Shown piece after piece: positions 38,444 through 51,000 of a stretch of DNA of 64,000 nucleotides. The translations under genes were made by a program, and so were the position numbers. Under the pieces are notes generated by a model, which saw only the letters and a program-made list of their open reading frames with translations, had not been told where the DNA came from and did no database searches. Source of the DNA: Membranipora membranacea (Eukaryota; Bryozoa; Gymnolaemata; Cheilostomatida; Membraniporidae); assembly GCA_914767715.1 (NCBI GenBank), contig OU612068.1, positions 26,660,001-26,724,000 on the forward strand, written 5' to 3'. The first letter of the stretch is position 1. The number at the start of each line of letters is the position of its first letter.

Positions 38444-39357
38444 GGGCATTGAATGAAGCATACCTTGAACTGAGCTTTGTAATTTTTCCAGATTATGCTG
38501 TTATTTTCACATTTGGTGCTGATGATAACAAATTCAAAAACTCGTAATGATGTGAACTGTAACTATGTTAGGTTCCATCTAAGGTTCGCATCATGTCTCG
38601 TAAATGCCTTATTAATTAATCAAGTGAACTCCTCTCAGGAAGTAAGGTGACACTCAAATTAAATGCATAATAAATCTTTATTATATTATTATATATTATT
38701 TTTAAAATGGGTTACTACAGTTGCTAACTATAATCTGTTTCCTGCTTTCTTTTCTTGAACCTGTATGAATAAAAAAAAAGAACAGTCCTGCCCTGAGTCC
38801 TTGCGGCTCACCATTATGTTATCAAATGTCTACGTACATATGTCTTCTTATTTTTTTTATTATTATTATGAAATTTATTAACCACCGATCAATGCATGAA
38901 ACGAATAAGACCATGTGAAAACAGCTAAAAATAAAATACAACAATGAGCATATCTACACAGAGAGATAACAATATGACAATTTACAAATTTTACTTTATT
39001 CATAAATGGCTAATCGCTCAATTGATATTTATGCTATGTTTGTAAAGTTTAAGGTGAATCTGAGGTAATGAAACACTGTTATTAATAACAACTTATTCAC
39101 CAGGCAGTGATGCTATTTTTAGTTTTGTTCCTGATTTCTCTTCTTTGTATCATAGATAATAGAGCAAAATTTGTGATAAAGGAAGTTTAAAATGGAATAA
39201 TATTATTATCACGAATCGAATCGATCACATGAGATTGAATAACAAGGAACTATTTTTTATCTACACTGTGGCAGTGCTAACTTTGTACTCTTGAACTTCT
39301 CAGAGTGGGATTACACATTATCACCTCCACTAGCTGTGAAGAGTGATCAGACCATCC

Positions 39358-39448
39358 TAGAACAAGTTTGATCCAATTGCCTGCATGCGGCGTGACCAGT
39401 GGATCGGGAGCGACTCGGAATGCAGGCAAATGCACCAAACTTGGTCTA
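39358..39448. mobile_element. Foldback MITE, family M1, with 8-bp target duplication
   Basis: A 91-bp element with ends TAGAACAAGTTTG and CCAAACTTGGTCTA. It is flanked by GACCATCC on both sides (39350-39357 and 39449-39456). The equivalent place in the next tandem unit (about 47930-47950) is empty. An 8-bp duplication suggests a hAT-type parent transposase. Confidence 0.88.
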
Positions 39449-40641
39449 GACCATCCTAGCAAGAAATTGTGAGTGAATTAGATCTTTGATCTCATCTACA
39501 CAAGTGAGCTCGGCGTAAATAAATGATCTGGTGGACAAACTAAATCTACAAGTGGAGAATATTGTTGTCTTGAATTATAGGCTCCAACCCACTAAAGAAC
39601 ATGAAGGGAGGAGATCCGGTTGAGGAAAAACGCAGCTTTTGGACGGCATCAGATGAAGAAAGGATAAACAAGATACGTGACGATGTCTGTGATCTAAGTA
39701 AGTTGGTTTCCATCAATGTATATAATATAATGACTCTGACCTGACTATAGTGGTTGATTTTACAGTAAGCCAAATAGCCAGTATGTAAATTAGAATGTGT
39801 TAATCCCTTTTTGCAGCTTTGTCCGATTTTTTTAAAAAACCCATTTATCTTTCTACAAAAGGCTCCCATAACTTTTGTTTCTGTTTTCCATTGAGAGGCT
39901 AGTGTTCAAATTAAAGAAGTCTGTTATTTACAACAAGACTTACTGGTTAAACTAAGAGAGTTGGTGCTTCGTGGTTGAAGATGCAATTTTCCTTAGCATT
40001 CCAATGCCTTAGATATTCTTAATAATGTCACTTCTTTCAGAGAATATGTTTGTTGTAAGTAGAGATGAAGTTCCTGAGCTGAAGTCAAGTAAAGAATACA
40101 GGATGTGTAACAGTGGTGAGTCATTACTCTCTAATAAAAAAAAAGAAGAAACAATGGCAATGGCAATAATCCCGTCTATTCCACAGTTGAGAATTTTGAT
40201 GTGGTAAAGTCCATGAGTGAATGTTCCAAACTAGATCGTATGAGCTAGTTGTTGTGTCTATTTTATTCTTATTTAGCACTTCAGTTGGTACACAGAATCC
40301 TTTAGGCAGCAACAGACACCACATTATTGGTATCAAGCTAGTAGTGTAAAGTAACTATAGTTCTAAAAGGTTAATGTGGAGAAATTAGTTTTTTTAAAAT
40401 GGCAATTCATTTTAATTATAGTAATTTAATGGGTAAAATCAGTGCAAGCCAGTTAAACAATTCGATTGGACCCAATGCATATCCAGTCCTGTGTCTATCA
40501 CATCATGTTTTTTCCTATCTTTATGGTTATGGTCTAAGTCCATCTTTTCTTGCAAGCAAGATAAAGGCAAGATAAAAAGCATTGTCTTGCAGTCTCTTAT
40601 AGTTCAAGCATGGACATATGTTATGTATATAGTAGCATGGT

Positions 40642-40683
40642 ATTAATATATATTAATATATATTAATATATATTAATATATAT
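40642..40683. repeat. (ATTAATATAT)n tandem repeat
   Basis: About four copies of a 10-bp AT-only unit in an intron of gene B. Confidence 0.9.
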
Positions 40684-40762
40684 GTATTGACTGCATTTTT
40701 AGCTCCAAGAACTTGCAATGGCTTTGTATGTGGACAATTATAGTGTCAATATGTTTTTACAT

Positions 40763-40890
40763 GTTGCTGAAATTCAGTGTCGCGATATGACGATACGTCA
40801 TGGCGTAACGTCGTCAAATTCTGGGTTTAAACTTCTTTGATCATGTGGATTGAGAAACCCCAAAAAAATTTTTGGCGAGGCATGACCTTA
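40763..40890. repeat. Dispersed repeat (copy 2, inverted relative to 2169-2294)
   Basis: Reads GTTGCTGAAATTCAGTGTCG at one end and GGCGAGGCATGACCTTA at the other, the complement of the copy near 2.2 kb. It contains the quasi-palindrome GATACGTCATGGCGTAACGTC. It lies in an intron of gene B. Confidence 0.7.
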
Positions 40891-42454
40891 ATGTCTGGCT
40901 AAATATAAAGTGTACTTGTCATAACTACAGGGGGGTATTCCTATGGATTGAACAGCCCTGAAAATTGCATCAGTTCATCCATGGAAATACAGTGATTATT
41001 ACATGATAATGAAGTATAACGTTACTATAACCAACACCTTGGTATCATAACTCAGTAACATCTTGCAATCTCTCAGTTTGAATACGAAGTACGATGCATA
41101 TACGAGAATGATAATACCTGCCAAAATGAACAAAGTATAATTAAAGCGTGTAGAAAAGGCGTTATTATACATATAATAATAAGGGATACTGTGTTTTTGT
41201 AAGCTGGGAATTGTGAGGTCCCAAGAACCCATATCAGTAAGGAGGTGTCAGAGGAATGTCAACACTGTCATGAAGATGTCAACAACCTCGCCACGAGCAA
41301 GAATCTACCATGTGCTCACACAGTCCGTGTGACATGCGTCAAGGGAAAGGGACAACCAGATCACAGAGAGGAATGCCCTATATGCTGGTATGTTTCTATA
41401 GTAGCATATGTCATGATAAGGGCTGAAATCCAAATATATTGCTCTTTCGGTATTATATTGTATGCTGACTGAACCTGAAAAATCTTCTCAATACAAATTC
41501 AGCTACAGTCCACTGATTACTAGAAATCTCTGTGCAGAAGCGGGCTCCAATTATCGCAGATATTTCTGCCTTGCCCTAAGTCATCATCAAGTTTCCAGTT
41601 TTCCATGTATTAAATCTTAAGCAAAATTTAGGCACCGCTCACAAAGCAGTTCAAAGAGTTGCCTATGCAAGTTCCTGCGTCGGCCAACCCAGGTTTTGGT
41701 AGAATTGGCCATTATACAATGTCTTGGAAAAGTTGGGGAGTTGAGACCACAGCACAACATTGACTTTGTTGACCTGTTACCACATAATAATTCCATTGTT
41801 TTGATAAAATACAGTCCTGTCTTATCATTTAGTGTGTCACTGCCGCAAGAATCACGTTGTACATGTTCTACCTGGGAGAAACCACTCACCATTTCACCAT
41901 TCTCCCTGGTTTCACCAAGCAATAAGTTAACTCCTTCAAAATAAATTCATTGAAACAAGCAATTGACTGGTGTTTAAACTGAATCTAAATCTGAAGGACT
42001 GAGCCAGCATTGTGCAACAGTTTATTATTGGTGATCTTCTCTCTTCAATTTTGCCTTGAAATTGGGAAATCTTTTCTACAGGTTTCATTAAAACTGAGGT
42101 TTCCTACCCCTGCATTTAGCTGCACACATAAGTGATTTTAATTTCTGTTATTAGCAGAAGTAATTCTCTTTGCACATAATTGTGATCGATTCGCTCACAG
42201 GAGAATTTTTGTCATGGTTCTTATTCATCAAACACAAGATAAGCCAATCCGGGGTTTTCTCCTCCTTCGTTTTTTATTGATTCTCAAATTTTGAGGTGAT
42301 TTTATCATCAGTATGCTCTAGGTTATCATCTAACGATTTATTATGATGTTTTTGTTAGTTAGAAATGTACTCATTTTGATAAAGTGAGTTTTAAACATGG
42401 CGAATCAGAATTAATTTGGGTTATTGTTCAGGGTGTTGTTTTAATGTTTTCGCT

Positions 42455-42943
42455 TCTCTCCTCTCCTCTCCTCTCCTCTCCTCTCCTCTCCTCTCCTCTC
42501 CTCTCCTCTCCTGTCCTCTCCTCTCCTCTCCTCTCCTGTCCTCTCCTCTCCTCTCCTCTCCTCTCCTCTCCTCTCCTCTCCTCTCCTCTCCTCTCCTCTC
42601 CTCTCCTCTCCTCTCCTCTCCTCTCCTCTCCTCTCCTCTCCTCTCCTCTCCTCTCCTCTCCTCTCCTCTCCTCTCCTCTCCTCTCCTCTCCTCTCCTCTC
42701 CTCTCCTCTCCTCTCCTCTCCTCTCCTCTCCTCTCCTCTCCTCTCCTCTCCTCTCCTCTCCTCTCCTCTCCTCTCCTCTCCTCTCCTCTCCCCTCCCCTC
42801 CCCTCCCCTCCCCTCCCCTCCCCTCCCCTCCCCTCCCCTCCCCTCCCCTCCCCTCCCCTCCCCTCCCCTCCCCTCCCCTCCCCTCCCCTCCCCTCCCCTC
42901 CCCTCCCCTCCCCTCCCCTCCCCTCCCCTCCCCTCCCCTCCCC
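42455..42943. repeat. Pyrimidine pentanucleotide satellite (CTCTC)n then (CCCTC)n
   Basis: About 490 bp of pure pyrimidine on the plus strand: roughly 335 bp of CTCTC units with two CTGTC variants near the start, switching abruptly at about 42789 to CCCTC units. It lies in the intron between RING and B-box exons of gene B. Long open frames across it (Leu/Ser/Pro on plus, Gly/Glu/Arg on minus) are repeat artefacts. Confidence 0.97.
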
Positions 42944-44067
42944 GAATTTCTGTGAAAATGGTCCTTTTGTAGTAAATTGGAAAATTAACCATGCAGAATG
43001 CCTGTAAAATCAAATTTGCTAATATCAATGACTCAATCATTGACGCACAGATACTTCGGTTATGCAAGTGATACTATAAAATATCAGGGGTAATTTTTCC
43101 ATTACCACCCTTATATTCCTGTTTGTAATCAAGATCGTTAGTTTGAATAAAAAAATATTGCCGTTGCCATCTAGTCCGTCTGGCAATGCTTGTCCTTATC
43201 TTGACGCGTTAGGTCGGACAATCTGTGCGAAACAGGTATGTTCAGATGGGCAAGACCATTTTTTTGATGGATGGACAAAAACCAATTATGATCTGGCCAT
43301 TGTTGGATGGACATGGAAAAATTGTCAAATATTATGATAGACGATAAAATGATTATAGACTGACAGTTTGTAATGGGATGAACAGACAGACGGACGCCGG
43401 TCGATCAGACAAATTATAATGAGGGACGGGCAAAAACTGTTGGTTGGACAATCTTTGTTTGCGGAGCAAGGACAGACAGAAGACATCACAATCCCTTGCG
43501 ACACAACCTGTTTATGGACCACATCCATGGTTTCTTCATTTTTCTTTAGAAGCTGAAACCTGTATTTAACTAAACCGGTAGCATTTACAGAATTACAAAA
43601 CATATATTAAAAATATTGTGCCATGATGGAACAAAATATAAAATAACATAATATAAAATAACTCCAAAATGAGCTGTAATGCATAAATTTTCAAATAGTT
43701 GCTTAGATGTTCTTTCATGTAAATTATTTGACTTGCATTCATGTACTTTTTTTCTTTCTTATAATGTAACATATTATAGGGGAAAAAAAATATGGGGCGC
43801 TTCACGCATTTGTAACCGAAAGTGACGATCAACGCCACTGTATATGTTGTTTGGCAGACAGGGTACTTGCCATAGTATTAGATGTTGTTAAATCTGGTGC
43901 AGAATTGACGAACAAATGAACACCATCACCAGGAAATTGTTAGCACTTCCACAATGGACGACATAGGTTAGTGATAGGGAGGTGGGAGGGAAATTGACAG
44001 ACTTATTCTCTTTCAAGACCAGCGTGGTGACCGGATGTAGATTGAAAGAAAGAATATGTGAGTAGCT

Positions 44068-44154
44068 GTGAACAGTAGTTCTAAGAAAGCCTATCATTGG
44101 CTGAGAACAGTAGTTCTAAGAAAGCCTATCATTGGCTGAGAACAGTAGTTCTAA
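44068..44154. repeat. 35-bp tandem repeat, about 2.5 copies
   Basis: Unit begins GAACAGTAGTTCTAAGAAAG. It lies just upstream of the B-box 1 exon of gene B. Confidence 0.9.
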
Positions 44155-45736
44155 GTTTTCCTTACCAATAAGTTATAAGGGCAGAAAAAAATCTTTTTTG
44201 TACCAAAAACTTTATTTTCCCCTTAGCACTCAGATCTCCTTTTGTGATGCTTGCATGGGAGAAGGAGTGACAAACCAGACAGCTCAGATGTACTGCAGCA
44301 ACTGTAAGGAGAAATCTTGTGAACGTCATCTTGAGGTAAGAACAAAGTGAAATGCTACAAGCCCACTGAATTTTCTGGATTATCTTTCATTCGCAGAAGA
44401 GGTAGACATGGAACAAAGGGGTCTCTAAGTGCTAAGGCGACCCCTAATTTCCACCAAGTGTGGTTGATAATGTAATGCAACTTATTCGCATTGGAGCCAT
44501 TTGAGCACTCAGACCAGAAACAAAGGAATTTGGATTGTACCACACGATCATCGTAATTAACAATAATACGTTGCGTAAATGGTTTACAGGCACACTATAG
44601 TTTTCGGCCTACTCATATAACCATGGATTTGGAGAGCTACAAAGAGAAACAGAAGCACAATGAGAAAGCAGCATATTGTACGGGACACCAAGGCCAGGTC
44701 TGCACTCTTGGATGTAAGATTTGCCTGAATGTATTCTGTGTTGATTGTGTCTTCTCTGCAAGCGTATGCCTTGATGGTGAGTCACACATGTGTACTACGT
44801 TTTATTGCAGGCCGAAGAATAAATTAATGGCTGCTGGGCAACTGTGCAATGAATTATTGCAATAATCCTGTGGCAAACAAGAGGGCAGCGTTAGAAAATG
44901 TGGTAGGGGCGGAGATGCGGCATATGATCTGATGCAAATCTTTCAGGTCATAGCCCATCATATTTCTTATGCACTCCTCGAGACAGATAGAATGAACATT
45001 TTCCAATTCTATATTTCTCAAAACACTTTTACTCACTCATCCAACTGGTTTCTATGACATGCCTATGACTATCTGCATATATTTATATATATAATAATAT
45101 TTCAACTCCGACTTTTCTATTTCTCGTTGGAATTGTGGTTCTAGTGAGCCACTCCGAGTATAAACCATTATATTCAAATTATTCAGGAAAAATGCATGAT
45201 CTGAAATCGATAGATCAACTTTTAAGTGAGCTAGATAGTATAACGGAGCCTTCAAAGACACAAGCCACAGAGATGGAGCAAGTTCTTTCTAACAGAGTGA
45301 CTGAATCGGTAAAACGCATTATCGACATGGGATAAAGGAAGTCAAGCAATAAAAACAAACCTGAGGAGAGTCAGAGATGAAGAGGTAGGATGTGTTTAGT
45401 GCTGCTGTGTCGCTGTGTTATCAGTGGAGAAAGAGGGCTTATGAATTATGACAACATCTATTTAACCCAAGGCCACCGAGTATGGGTAGTCTAGGGGGAA
45501 TTGGGCATGAGAGCGAACAACTCAACCCCAATATATCTGGGATCAGGTGTGACAGGGTTAAAGTAGTAAATGGATGGCTACCATAAACAAGTTAGTTTGG
45601 AGAGGGGTCAGGATCAAAATCCTAGTAAACAAACGTACAGCTTTATATTATAGCTTATTCTAACGGGTACCTCAAACATTGTGAATTTTGTGTTCTTGCT
45701 CTATGTAAAAAGGACCTAATGTCAAACAATTTTCAT

Positions 45737-45960
45737 CCAAAGTTTGATCCAAATTGTCTGCATTCCTAGATGTGTTACACATCATAATCTTACTTTCAGT
45801 TTACCTGTAGACTTATTATATCAACAATAGCAAATACTAGACAGTTATTGGTATTCAGAACAGTTAAATTATATATCATCACATATCAATATATCTTGAT
45901 TGTCAGAATTACTAAATTCAGGTAGTTCAGATGCAAGCAAATTGGATCATGCTTGATCCA
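45737..45960. mobile_element. Foldback MITE, family M1 (older copy, shared site)
   Basis: Ends AAAGTTTGATCC and GGATCATGCTTGATCC, with GTCTGCATTC and GATGCAAGC inside. It is at the same place relative to the second coiled-coil exon as the copy at 56076-56192, so it predates the B/C duplication. It contains about 100 bp more AT-rich interior than that copy. Confidence 0.65.
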
Positions 45961-46571
45961 AAAAAGAGTCTAGAGGTGGTAGAACATATTATATGAGGGG
46001 CCTTCTTTGTTCCAGCTAGAAACAATTCGGCAGAGGTATATAAAACTAGAAGAGGAGTTGGTGGGAGCAAGAGATAAGGTAAAACTTGAACTAGAAGAGT
46101 CTCTTGATGCAGATGACCAAACTCTCTGCAGTCTCCAGAGAAACATCTCGAAGCTGTCAACACGACCAAAGGATCAACATAATGTAAGTGATATCCTCAT
46201 GAACAATTCCAGTAGTGATTGGTGGACTCATGTTATTGTGATGAGATATGATTAGATTGAAGATCAATTCATGTCAATTCAATTCAATTCAAGTCATGTA
46301 CTGGATGGCAAAAAAGGTCCCTAAAATATTGGAGGATGTCGAGAATTGGTGGCAACTATTTACAAACACTTTAAAATGATTGAGTAACCCCCGTTATAGT
46401 TTCGGTATCCTTGGGAGTATACTATTTAATTTAAGTGATCAAAGACTGCACCACGAAATATAACCAATCATTTATATTATCAATTCCGTTTTTCTTCGTT
46501 TATTACAGATTTGTATCATCACTCAATGTAAAGAGGCCAAGCGTGATATTCAGAGTATAGCGGATACATTA

Positions 46572-46824
46572 GGAGTAGGAAGTAGCTCAGTTGGTTAGAG
46601 CGCCGTTTTCAACACGCAAGTGAAGAAGGTCATCGGTTCGAATCCCACTGCAGTCTATCATCTCCTGGGGTTTGGTTGGCCCCCAGGTGTGCTCCGACCT
46701 GCCTGCAAACTGAGAGCAAAAACTGGCGCAGACATTGCGGCCTAGCCATTAAGGCAAAAAATATTTCGCCGCCCATGCTTCGGGATGTGGCGAATGATAT
46801 GCCATCCGATTTTAATTTTAATCA
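46572..46824 (+). mobile_element. tRNA-derived SINE inserted in the last exon of gene B
   Basis: Pol III A box (TAGCTCAGTTGG) near 46583 and B box (GGTTCGAATCC) near 46637 are spaced as in a tRNA head, followed by about 170 bp of unrelated body (TTGGTTGGCCCCCAGG...). The acceptor stem does not pair well, so this is not a working tRNA gene. Gene C at the same position lacks it: C reads straight from the shared codons into TTATCCCCTGAGTGA, and in B the match TTATCCCATGAGTGA resumes after the insert. Confidence 0.85.
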
Positions 46825-48082
46825 ATTATCCCATGAGTGATTATCAAGCAACCAAACACAATTTTTGGCACATGTCTACAAAGTTATACCTTCCATGCAT
46901 TTCGAATGTTTTTTCTTTAGCTAGCTATTCATTTCGATAATACAATATTGAATTTTTTTTGGGGTCAGAATAGGTGAAATGTTTACAATCATATGATGAA
47001 ATTGATGTTAAAACCGAGGAAACCATTATGACTGCGGAATACTGACGGCTAAAGCCAACAATGCTGAATCATTCTCTTTTGAAAACACATTATGAGCAAC
47101 TCAAAATTATCTTTGTCATTTTATTTAGCTTTTGTTGTGGTATTTTTATTCTTTATTTCAATAAACAGAAATTTAAATTATAATTTTATTGCTATAATTT
47201 ATATTTTTAATTGATTAATTATTAGGCTATGGCTAGTACTTTTGATCCTTGACATGCAAAAAATGGATACATAAAGTCTTACTGGTGACCCTGTCAAATT
47301 TATTACAAAATTTTAGTCATATAGATAACTTTACAAATTAAATTTGAATTCCCCAAAGGCGTAATGGCTAATCACTTTCATTATGATATTTGTAATATGT
47401 TAGTAAAGTTTGAGATGAATCTGATATACTGAAAAACCGTTATGAATAACAACTGATTCGCCAGGCAGTGATTATATTTTTAGTTTTGTTCCTGATTGAG
47501 CTGCCTTTATAGCATACGAAATAGAAAAAAATTGCACTAACAGTGGGCATAATAATGATAACAACGGTGAAAATAACGCATACTCTGAATGCGGACAGAT
47601 CATAAGACACTCTGCACAGTTTTGCAGAGAGTCGTACTTACTCGGCATTGAATTTTGAACTTTGAACTGTGACTCCCAGTATGAGAATGCATTGTTTCCT
47701 CAAGATGCAAATGTAGCAGGGCTTATGAAAAAACAGTATATGTGTGATATGCTATATTCTATCGCCTAAAGGAAGTTTCCAATGGAGTAGTAAATTATCA
47801 CGAGTCGATCACATGAGATTGAATAACAAGGAACTACTTTTTATCTACACTGTGACAGTGCTAAGTTTGTACACTCTAACTTCTCAGAGTTGGATTATAC
47901 TTCATCACCTCCACTAGTTGTGAAGGGTGATCAGGCATTCCTAACAAGAAATTGTGAGTGAATTGGATCTGTGATCTCATCTACAGTGGCGCGCTCGGCA
48001 TAAATAAATGAACTGGTTGATAAAAAACAACTAGTAGAGAATATTGCTGTCTTGAAAGACACAATCCAACCCACTAAAGAAC

Positions 48083-51000
48083 ATGAAGAGAGGAGATCTG
48101 GTTGAGGAAAAACCTGGCTTTAAGAAAGCATCAGATGAAGAAAGGATAAATAGGATTAAAGATGGCATCTGTGACATACGTAAGCAGATTCAATCAAAAC
48201 ATACATTGAGTTTAAAACTAAGCTAGGATTTAGGTCATGATTTCTTTACAGCTGGTTGGCGTATTAGCACTAGGAAAGAGTGATAAGGTCCTGACCACTT
48301 GGCATTCCTCCACAATGGTGGAGGCAGTATGTTTCTGTTTTCATTGAGCGACTGGTGCCGAAGTTTTAAAAATCTGTTATTTACAATGAGACTTACTAAG
48401 AGAGTTTATGCTTCTTGGTTGAAGATACTATTTTCTACCCATATACATTCTCAATAATCTTTTCAGAGAATAAGGCAAATCACATGAAATTTGTACTAAG
48501 CAGAGATGAAGTTCCTGTGCCAAAGGTATCTGGCGGTAAAAGCGGTGAGTCATTATTCTCAGCGGCAGCAGGTTCTACCGCAATCGAAAATTGTGATGAT
48601 ACGATGTTGATGAAAAAAATTTCCAAATGAGATTTAATTATACTAAATGTATTATATATAATAAGTCTATGTCTTCATTGCAGAGATGGTTGTCTCCTCT
48701 AGAGTACAGGTTCTGGGACCCGTGCTACTCAAGCCTTGCCCTATCTATACCCTTACCCGCAGGGATTCTGGCTACTCTTTTAATCGGAGAGGCAGAGGGG
48801 ATCTTTTTACTGCATGTTGGGTGTGCAAACACACAGTGGACCTCCAGTATTTTTAGTCCTGTTCCGCAAGGACCTGGCTAGGTTGAATGGTGCGCCAGTA
48901 CCAAATCAACAATGATTGCCGGCGCCGGGAATTGAACCTGGGCCTCACAGATCGCAAGTCCGCACCCTTAACCATCAAACCACTCCTGACTCCTTATATA
49001 GTTATACTTATATATAATATATGTAATACATTTAGTGTCATCAACAATTCATACAAGGTATAGTTGTTGTATCTATTTCATTGACCATTTATTGGTTCAG
49101 TAGGCACACATACCTTTTGAGGCCATACCAAACACCATAAGACGGTTGCCCAACAAGTAGCGTCGAGTAACGATATTACTAAAAAATTAATGTGAAGGAA
49201 TATTTTTTAAACATTGTTAGTTCATTTTAAACATGGTGAATCAATCAATGTCAATCACATCAGGTTATCTTAGCCAATGTTTTGGCTCTATTTTGATGGT
49301 GGGAGGGAATCAGCCAATCAGTTTAGAGCCTACTCATTGGCTAGGTCATTTCCTCTATTTATGATCTAACTGCAATATAACTTGATAATTAAGTGATAAT
49401 TTATGTTAGTATAACCAACACACTGGTATCTTAACTCAGTAACTGTCTTGCAGTCTCCTAGTTTGAATACGGAGTTTTCGAACTTGAGTATTAACTTAGT
49501 CTAAGCGCTCAGTTAGCTACATTGCGAGTTGGTGGCATTACATTGAGTGTTTGATAATGTAATGTCAATAACTTGCAAAGCAGTCGTCTCAGCACTTAGA
49601 CTAGAATTGACTCTAAAATGTACATACCATCATCATCTTTGAAGCGGAGAGAGTTTTCCTCTCTTGGGTACAGGTACCGGGACCCATAGTACTCATGCCG
49701 CACCCTATACCCATGTCCGCCGGAAATCCGGCTAATCTTTATATGGAAGAGGCAGAGGGGGTTGTTTTTACTGCGTGTGGGGTGTACAAACACACAGTGG
49801 ACCTCCGGTATTTTTGGTCCCGTTCCACAAGGACCTGGCAAGGATGAATGGTGTGCCAGTACCAAATCAGAAATGACTGCCGGCGCCGGGAATTGAACCT
49901 GGGCCTCACAGATCGCAAGTCCGCACCCTTAACCATCAAACCACTCCTGACTCCTGTACATACCAGAATGATATGTCTTCCAAAATGTAAAGTGAATAAT
50001 AAAAGCGTATAAAAAAGTATTATACATATAATAATAATCTACTGTGATTTTGCAAGCCGGGAAGCATGACGTCCTAAGAAACCATGTGGGTAAGGCGATG
50101 AGAGAGATATGTCAAAACTGCCACAAAGATGTCAGCTACACCACAAGCAAGAATCTACCATGTACTCATACAGTGTGCATGACATGCATCAAGGGAGTGG
50201 CACAACCAAATGACAGAGAGGAATGCCCCATGTGCTGGTATGTCTGGAAAGTCTAGATCATATATCGCTCTTCTGGTATTAAATAAATAGCTTACTGAAC
50301 CTGAACACTCTTTACAATAAAAAATTCAGCTACAGTCCACTTACTACTGGACAACTCTGTGCAGAAGCTGGCTTGCAGATAATTCTGCCTGGCCCTTAGT
50401 CACCATCGTTTTTCAGTTTTCCATATATCAAGTATTCAGCATCATTAAGGCCTCTCTCACGGAGAAGTTCAAAGAGTTGCCTATGCAATTGTTGGCCAAC
50501 CAGTTTTTGTAGACTTGGCCGTTATACACTGTCTTAGAAAAGTTTGGGAGCTGAGACAGCACAACATTTGACTTTGCTGACCTGATATCATATAATATTT
50601 CCATTGTTTGATAATATATAGTCCTGTCTTATTATTTTGTGTGTCATTGCAACAAGAATTTTGTTGTACATGATTCCCCAGGGTGAACTCATTCACCACT
50701 CTTCCTGGTTTCACAAAGACATAAATTCCATGGTTTCACCTTCATAATGATAATACAATATGAAGTGTGCTACCTATTAGTGATTTTAATTTTTATAAAC
50801 TTCCAAAATTGGTGAACCTCAAATCACTGTCGAGATATTTTACCTCATAAGATGATGATTTCCTAATTTCCTGATAGACAAGAAAAGCCGATGCAGGGTT
50901 TTCTCCATCTTTGTTTTTATCGATTCTCCAATTTTGAGATAGTATAGTATAGTATAGTATAGTATAGTATAGTATAGTATAGTATAGTATAGTATAGTAT

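Larger units (their letters stand above)
39601..46598 (+). pseudogene. TRIM-like gene B (degenerate tandem copy, no propeller)
   Basis: Exons: 39601-39697, 40041-40115, 41204-41387 (RING), 44227-44335 (B-box 1), 44590-44776 (B-box 2), 45187-45384 and 46016-46183 (coiled coil), 46509-46598. It starts MKGGDPVEEKRSFWTASDEE, an N-terminal extension absent from gene A. The RING has lost one zinc ligand: the motif reads CAHTVRVTC, with Arg (codon 41326-41328) where copy C has Cys. Exon 45187-45384 is 198 bp against 197 bp in A and C; the extra base shifts the frame and reaches a TAA. The last exon runs into a SINE, whose A-box region supplies the stop. B-boxes and the second coiled-coil exon remain intact, and a GTAAAA site just before the frameshift could permit an in-frame shortened product. 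Best call: decaying or non-catalytic paralogue. Confidence 0.8.
38990..47450 (+). repeat. Tandem duplication unit B (about 8.4 kb)
   Basis: The flanks and introns, not just exons, match the next unit. For example, a block ending CCAGGCAGTGAT occurs near 39100 and again near 47460, and the block TCACATGAGATTGAATAACA near 39226 recurs near 47810. The spacing gives a period of about 8.4 kb. Ends are approximate. Confidence 0.85.

Noticed and set aside
42384-43067. Three long open frames (up to 208 codons) on both strands.
   Set aside because: They are the translation of the pyrimidine pentanucleotide array; no stop codons can occur in the repeat, so the length carries no evidence.
46572-46660. 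A tRNA gene (clear A and B boxes).
   Set aside because: The acceptor and anticodon arms do not pair convincingly and the tRNA-like part continues into a repeat body at an insertion site; it is a SINE head.
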